A stretch of DNA of 6,012 nt. Source: G039029935 sp039029935 (GTDB lineage: Bacteria; Chloroflexota; Anaerolineae; Caldilineales; Caldilineaceae). Position numbers and translations under genes: made by a program. Positions 5,987-6,012 of this stretch are shown here, piece after piece (within the stretch, counting starts at the first letter, position 1; each line of letters begins with the position of its first letter). Location: NCBI GenBank assembly GCA_039029935.1, contig JBCCFC010000871.1, forward strand, positions 1-6,012, given 5' to 3'. The notes beneath the pieces are model-generated. The model saw only the letters and a program-made list of their open reading frames with translations, did not search any database and was not told the DNA's origin.

Positions 5987-6012
5987 TTCGGCTTTATGGT
6001 GTAATAATTCAA
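5971..6012 (+). pseudogene. Out-of-frame continuation of the retropepsin-like gene
   Basis: From base 5971 the frame one base back reads GERYMIRLYGVIIQ and stays open to the window edge. Joined to TRTFQ it gives a smooth beta-strand sequence of the type expected after the DSGA half of such proteases, whereas the frame in use gives ASDT and stop. One missing base around 5969-5973 (for example cagggcgag or caaggcgag read as caggcgag) would explain it. Confidence 0.65.

Overview
The window is ordinary bacterial chromosome: densely packed genes, clear Shine-Dalgarno sequences and sigma70-type promoters. It holds eight protein genes and no RNA genes, insertion sequences or CRISPR. The organism cannot be fixed from the sequence. 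The closing pair (a DUF5678-type protein overlapping a retropepsin-like protease gene), the moderate base composition and the stand-alone B12-type radical SAM enzyme remind me most of Chloroflexota, with Cyanobacteria as the alternative. This is an impression from family distribution, not a search.

Left block (1-2536, + strand): four co-directional genes with gaps of 13 and 11 bases and then a short overlap, so probably one operon whose promoter lies left of the window. They encode the C-terminal part of an uncharacterised protein with an EF-hand/dockerin-like calcium loop, a GFA/CENP-V-type zinc protein, a divergent nucleoside hydrolase with features of purine-specific enzymes, and a GNAT acetyltransferase. 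I see no single pathway joining them; small-molecule salvage or detoxification is the most that can be suggested.

Centre (2537-4336, + strand): a strong, textbook promoter (TTGACA, 17 bases, TATACT, with an extended -10), preceded by a 26-base AT-rich palindrome, drives a GTG-started radical SAM enzyme with an N-terminal cobalamin-binding-like domain. A 68-residue protein of unknown function follows 22 bases later. This two-gene unit is the best candidate for an undescribed function.

Right block (4341-6012): a CPBP/CAAX-type membrane protease gene on the - strand converges on the 68-residue gene with only 4 bases between the stop codons. It has its own promoter with a perfect TATAAT. Diverging from it are the DUF5678-type gene and, through a 4-base ATGA overlap, a retropepsin-like protease gene. 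The latter appears to be broken by a one-base deletion near 5970; its natural continuation is readable in another frame up to the window edge.
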